A program made the position numbers and the translations under genes. From Chryseobacterium sp. GVT01B (GTDB taxonomy: Bacteria; Bacteroidota; Bacteroidia; Flavobacteriales; Weeksellaceae), in contig NZ_JAHXYI010000006.1 of assembly GCF_019970045.1 (NCBI RefSeq), positions 372,001-436,000 of the forward strand: a stretch of 64,000 bases of DNA, in the 5' to 3' direction. Below are positions 62,090-64,000 of this stretch, in pieces. Position 1 is the stretch's first letter, and every line of letters begins with the position of its first letter. The notes below the pieces were generated by a model. The model saw only the letters and a program-made list of their open reading frames with translations. It did no database searches and was not told the origin of the DNA.

Positions 62090-62128
62090 AAGTAAAAGAG
62101 GCTGCCCTACGGGCAGCCTCTTTTACTT
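62090..62128. terminator. bidirectional terminator overlapping the M28 stop codon
   Basis: Eighteen-base perfect stem AAGTAAAAGAGGCTGCCC with its complement and a TAC loop. The stop codon of the M28 gene (62123-62125) lies inside the right arm. Confidence 0.85.
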
Positions 62129-63694
62129 ATAATCCTTAGAACTTCTTCTGGGCTCTTTTACTTCCGGCCATTTTACCGTTTCCCCTTTGTCATCCTGAGG
62201 CATTGCTCTCTTCTCTCTGTTGGCGAATTCCGGGTCTTCAGAAGCCATATAAGCTAATGATGCCGTTAAGATCACATTGTTTTTCACCTCATCAAAGACA
62301 ATTTTATCATACGTATCTTTTGTTGTGTGCCATGTATATCCAAAATACCCCCAGTTCAGAGAACCTAAAGAAAATCCTGGTACTCCGGCGGCCACAAATG
62401 AAGCATGATCAGAACCACCACCGCCAGGCATTCCTGGGAAATCGGTTTTAATGTGGCTTTTTACAGCTTTTGGAACACCGTCAAGCCATTTTCCGATATA
62501 ATCATAAGCTTTTACAAACCCCTGACCACTGATATTCACAACACGCCCTGTTCCGTTATCCTGATTAAAAGCAGCCTGCACTCCTTTTATAATCTCAGGA
62601 TTATCCATCACAAAACCTCTGGAACCGTTTAATCCCTGCTCTTCACTTCCCCAAAGTCCTATCACGATGGTTCTTTTGTTGTTAGGATAATATTTTTTCA
62701 GGATTCGCATGGTTTCCAACATTGTAATCGTTCCCGTTCCGTTATCTGTAGCGCCCTGAGCTCCATCCCATGAATCAAGGTGAGCCGAAAGAATTACATA
62801 TTCATCCGGTTTTTCCTTTCCTTTAATCATCCCAACAGTATTGAAACTTTTGGCTTCAGGAAGTATTTTAGACTGGGCATCAATTTTTATTTTAGGAAGC
62901 GTACCTTTTTCTGCCATTCTGTAGAGCATTCCATAATCTTCCACATCAATATCAATCATGGGAATTTTGGTTGTTTTTGCTCCGAATATTCTGTTAGCTC
63001 CCATAATTCCGGTCCAGTTGGAAATAGCAATTCCTGCTGCTCCTGCTTTTTCCAAGGCTTCTGGAAGACTGTTATTGTCATATCCGATATTCTTCACATA
63101 GGCAGTGAAATCTTTAGCTGCCTGTTCTTTTTCTGCTTTAAGCTTTTCATACAGTTCAGGAGTAGCAAATTCTTTGATTTGCTCATCGGAACGTCCGATT
63201 TTCTGATACTGTGCCATCAGCACTATTTTCCCTTTTGCGGAAGGAAGCCATTGATCAAACTCTGCTTTGGATGATACCTTTGGAAGAATTACTACTTCTG
63301 CCTCAATTGCTTTTTTAGTAGCCGGACTCCATGCAAGCTGTGTGGCAGCCAAAGATTTTACACGCGGAAACGTCATATCTACATGAGTAGTTCCTCTCTG
63401 CCATCCTTTCCATGTTCCAAACTGCTGAAGATTGGCATCTACTCCCCATGAGCGAAGTTTACCTGCGCTCCATTCATTAGCGGCAAGCATTTCGGGAGTT
63501 CCTACAAGACGCGGCCCGATACCGTCCAACAGCTCATATGCGAGGTTTTCCAGCTGGGAATTATTATTTACTTCATCTACAAAACTTTTTACGATAGGGT
63601 TGAGTCTTTCTTTTGGGTCAACCTTTACCTGAGCCCAGGAAAACTGAGCAGCCAGCACTACTGCAGGCACTGCAAAAAATCTATTTATCCTCAT
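62123..63694 (-). CDS. secreted M28 family metallopeptidase
   Basis: 523 residues from the ATG at 63694, which gives a signal peptide (VPAVVLAAQFSWAQ); an upstream ATG would add 33 residues without one. Zinc-ligand motifs: SAHLDSWDGAQGATDNGTG, WGSEEQGLNGS and later GGSDHASF. An inserted PA-type domain is present in the middle. No T9SS sorting domain is seen. Bacterial M28 enzymes are aminopeptidases or carboxypeptidases; specificity unknown. Confidence 0.92.
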   Translation of the reverse strand: MRINRFFAVPAVVLAAQFSWAQVKVDPKERLNPIVKSFVDEVNNNSQLENLAYELLDGIGPRLVGTPEMLAANEWSAGKLRSWGVDANLQQFGTWKGWQRGTTHVDMTFPRVKSLAATQLAWSPATKKAIEAEVVILPKVSSKAEFDQWLPSAKGKIVLMAQYQKIGRSDEQIKEFATPELYEKLKAEKEQAAKDFTAYVKNIGYDNNSLPEALEKAGAAGIAISNWTGIMGANRIFGAKTTKIPMIDIDVEDYGMLYRMAEKGTLPKIKIDAQSKILPEAKSFNTVGMIKGKEKPDEYVILSAHLDSWDGAQGATDNGTGTITMLETMRILKKYYPNNKRTIVIGLWGSEEQGLNGSRGFVMDNPEIIKGVQAAFNQDNGTGRVVNISGQGFVKAYDYIGKWLDGVPKAVKSHIKTDFPGMPGGGGSDHASFVAAGVPGFSLGSLNWGYFGYTWHTTKDTYDKIVFDEVKNNVILTASLAYMASEDPEFANREKRAMPQDDKGETVKWPEVKEPRRSSKDYK

Positions 63695-63947
63695 AATATA
63701 TATTGATTGGTTTAAAGATAAAGGAAATTGGGGAGATGATGAAAGATTGAGCCTAAAAAAGAGGTTTTCCAGTGACATTATCAATATTTTCACATGAAAA
63801 CAATAACAAAAATCCGCTAATAACTATAATTCATAAAAAAACTATCAATATGACAGTTTAGATTAGCATTAATAATTGTGTAGATATAAATTCATAAGTG
63901 TAAAGAAAATAGCAGTTTAAATACTCTTTACGATATTGAATTAACGC

Positions 63948-63975
63948 AAAAAAAAGCCGGCTTCAAAAGCCGGCT
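63948..63975 (-). terminator. terminator of the gene entering from the right edge
   Basis: Nine-base stem AGCCGGCTT / AAGCCGGCT (3-nt loop) followed on the minus strand by eight T. Confidence 0.85.
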
Positions 63976-63984
63976 AAAAGTAAA

Positions 63985-64000
63985 TTATTTTTTAGCTTCT
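63985..64000 (-). CDS. last codons of a minus-strand gene, rest outside window
   Basis: The minus strand reads EAKK and a TAA at the window edge, followed by a clear terminator. Only five codons are visible, so no function can be given. Confidence 0.4.

Overview
The window looks like a chromosomal segment of a Bacteroidota bacterium of the family Weeksellaceae, most probably Chryseobacterium or a close relative. The evidence is low GC content, almost no Shine-Dalgarno sequences, promoters with the TAnnTTTG -7 box typical of this phylum, type IX secretion (T9SS) C-terminal sorting domains, GLPGLI and BlaI/M56 families, and tRNA genes without an encoded CCA. There is no plasmid or phage backbone, no transposase, no CRISPR array and no rRNA. 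Most of the segment is ordinary chromosome.

Layout. 1-3.6 kb: 5' part of recQ (minus, cut by the window edge), then kdsD and tatC. 3.7-10.5 kb: three secreted metallopeptidases in a row (T9SS-exported reprolysin-like, M1 and M61). 10.5-14.7 kb: a minus-strand operon pepE / zinc-ribbon protein / dacB / histidine kinase. 14.9-17.7 kb: a TPR protein, a YdeI-like protein whose 5' leader is a heptanucleotide repeat array, a transaldolase-type aldolase and a sugar acetyltransferase. 17.8-21.1 kb: GLPGLI protein and a BlaI / M56 (BlaR-like) pair with a recognisable operator. 22-24.1 kb: GNAT, 2OG-Fe(II) oxygenase and a small Ada-like zinc protein. 24.2-24.7 kb: five identical initiator tRNA-Met genes in a 111-bp tandem array. 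24.8-29.2 kb: Sua5/YrdC, CPBP protease, yaaA, prmC, serine hydrolase, DUF4180. 29.7-31.9 kb: a pair of secreted proteins including an L-type lectin. 31.9-40.7 kb: SDR/epimerase pair, AraC regulator, rhomboid, parC, a small membrane protein, parE. 40.7-45.8 kb: propeller sensor kinase, LytTR regulator and a T9SS-sorted PKD protein. 46-50.2 kb: DUF2867 protein, methionine aminotransferase, SDR and AraC. 48.2-51.4 kb: five small double-glycine-leader, cysteine-rich peptides. 51.5-64 kb: ychF, ferritin, GH10-like lipoprotein, typA, DUF1294, YceI lipoprotein, tex, a HAD hydrolase, an M28 peptidase, and the last codons of another minus-strand gene.

The most unusual content is the peptide family at 48169-51423. 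Five precursors share a GKKLNKKEL..I.GG-type leader, and the cores carry 4, 6, 6, 4 and 8 cysteines built around a recurring C-x4-C-[QR] unit; the largest is an internal duplication of the four-cysteine unit. No maturation enzyme or exporter is encoded in the window, so their processing and role are unknown. Other points worth a look are the initiator-tRNA array, whose spacers hold a hairpin preserved by compensatory changes, the heptamer repeat in a 5' leader, and two long-range inverted repeats in a gene-free stretch at 22.0-22.4 kb.

All functional calls rest on reading motifs and family resemblance by eye; no database search was run.
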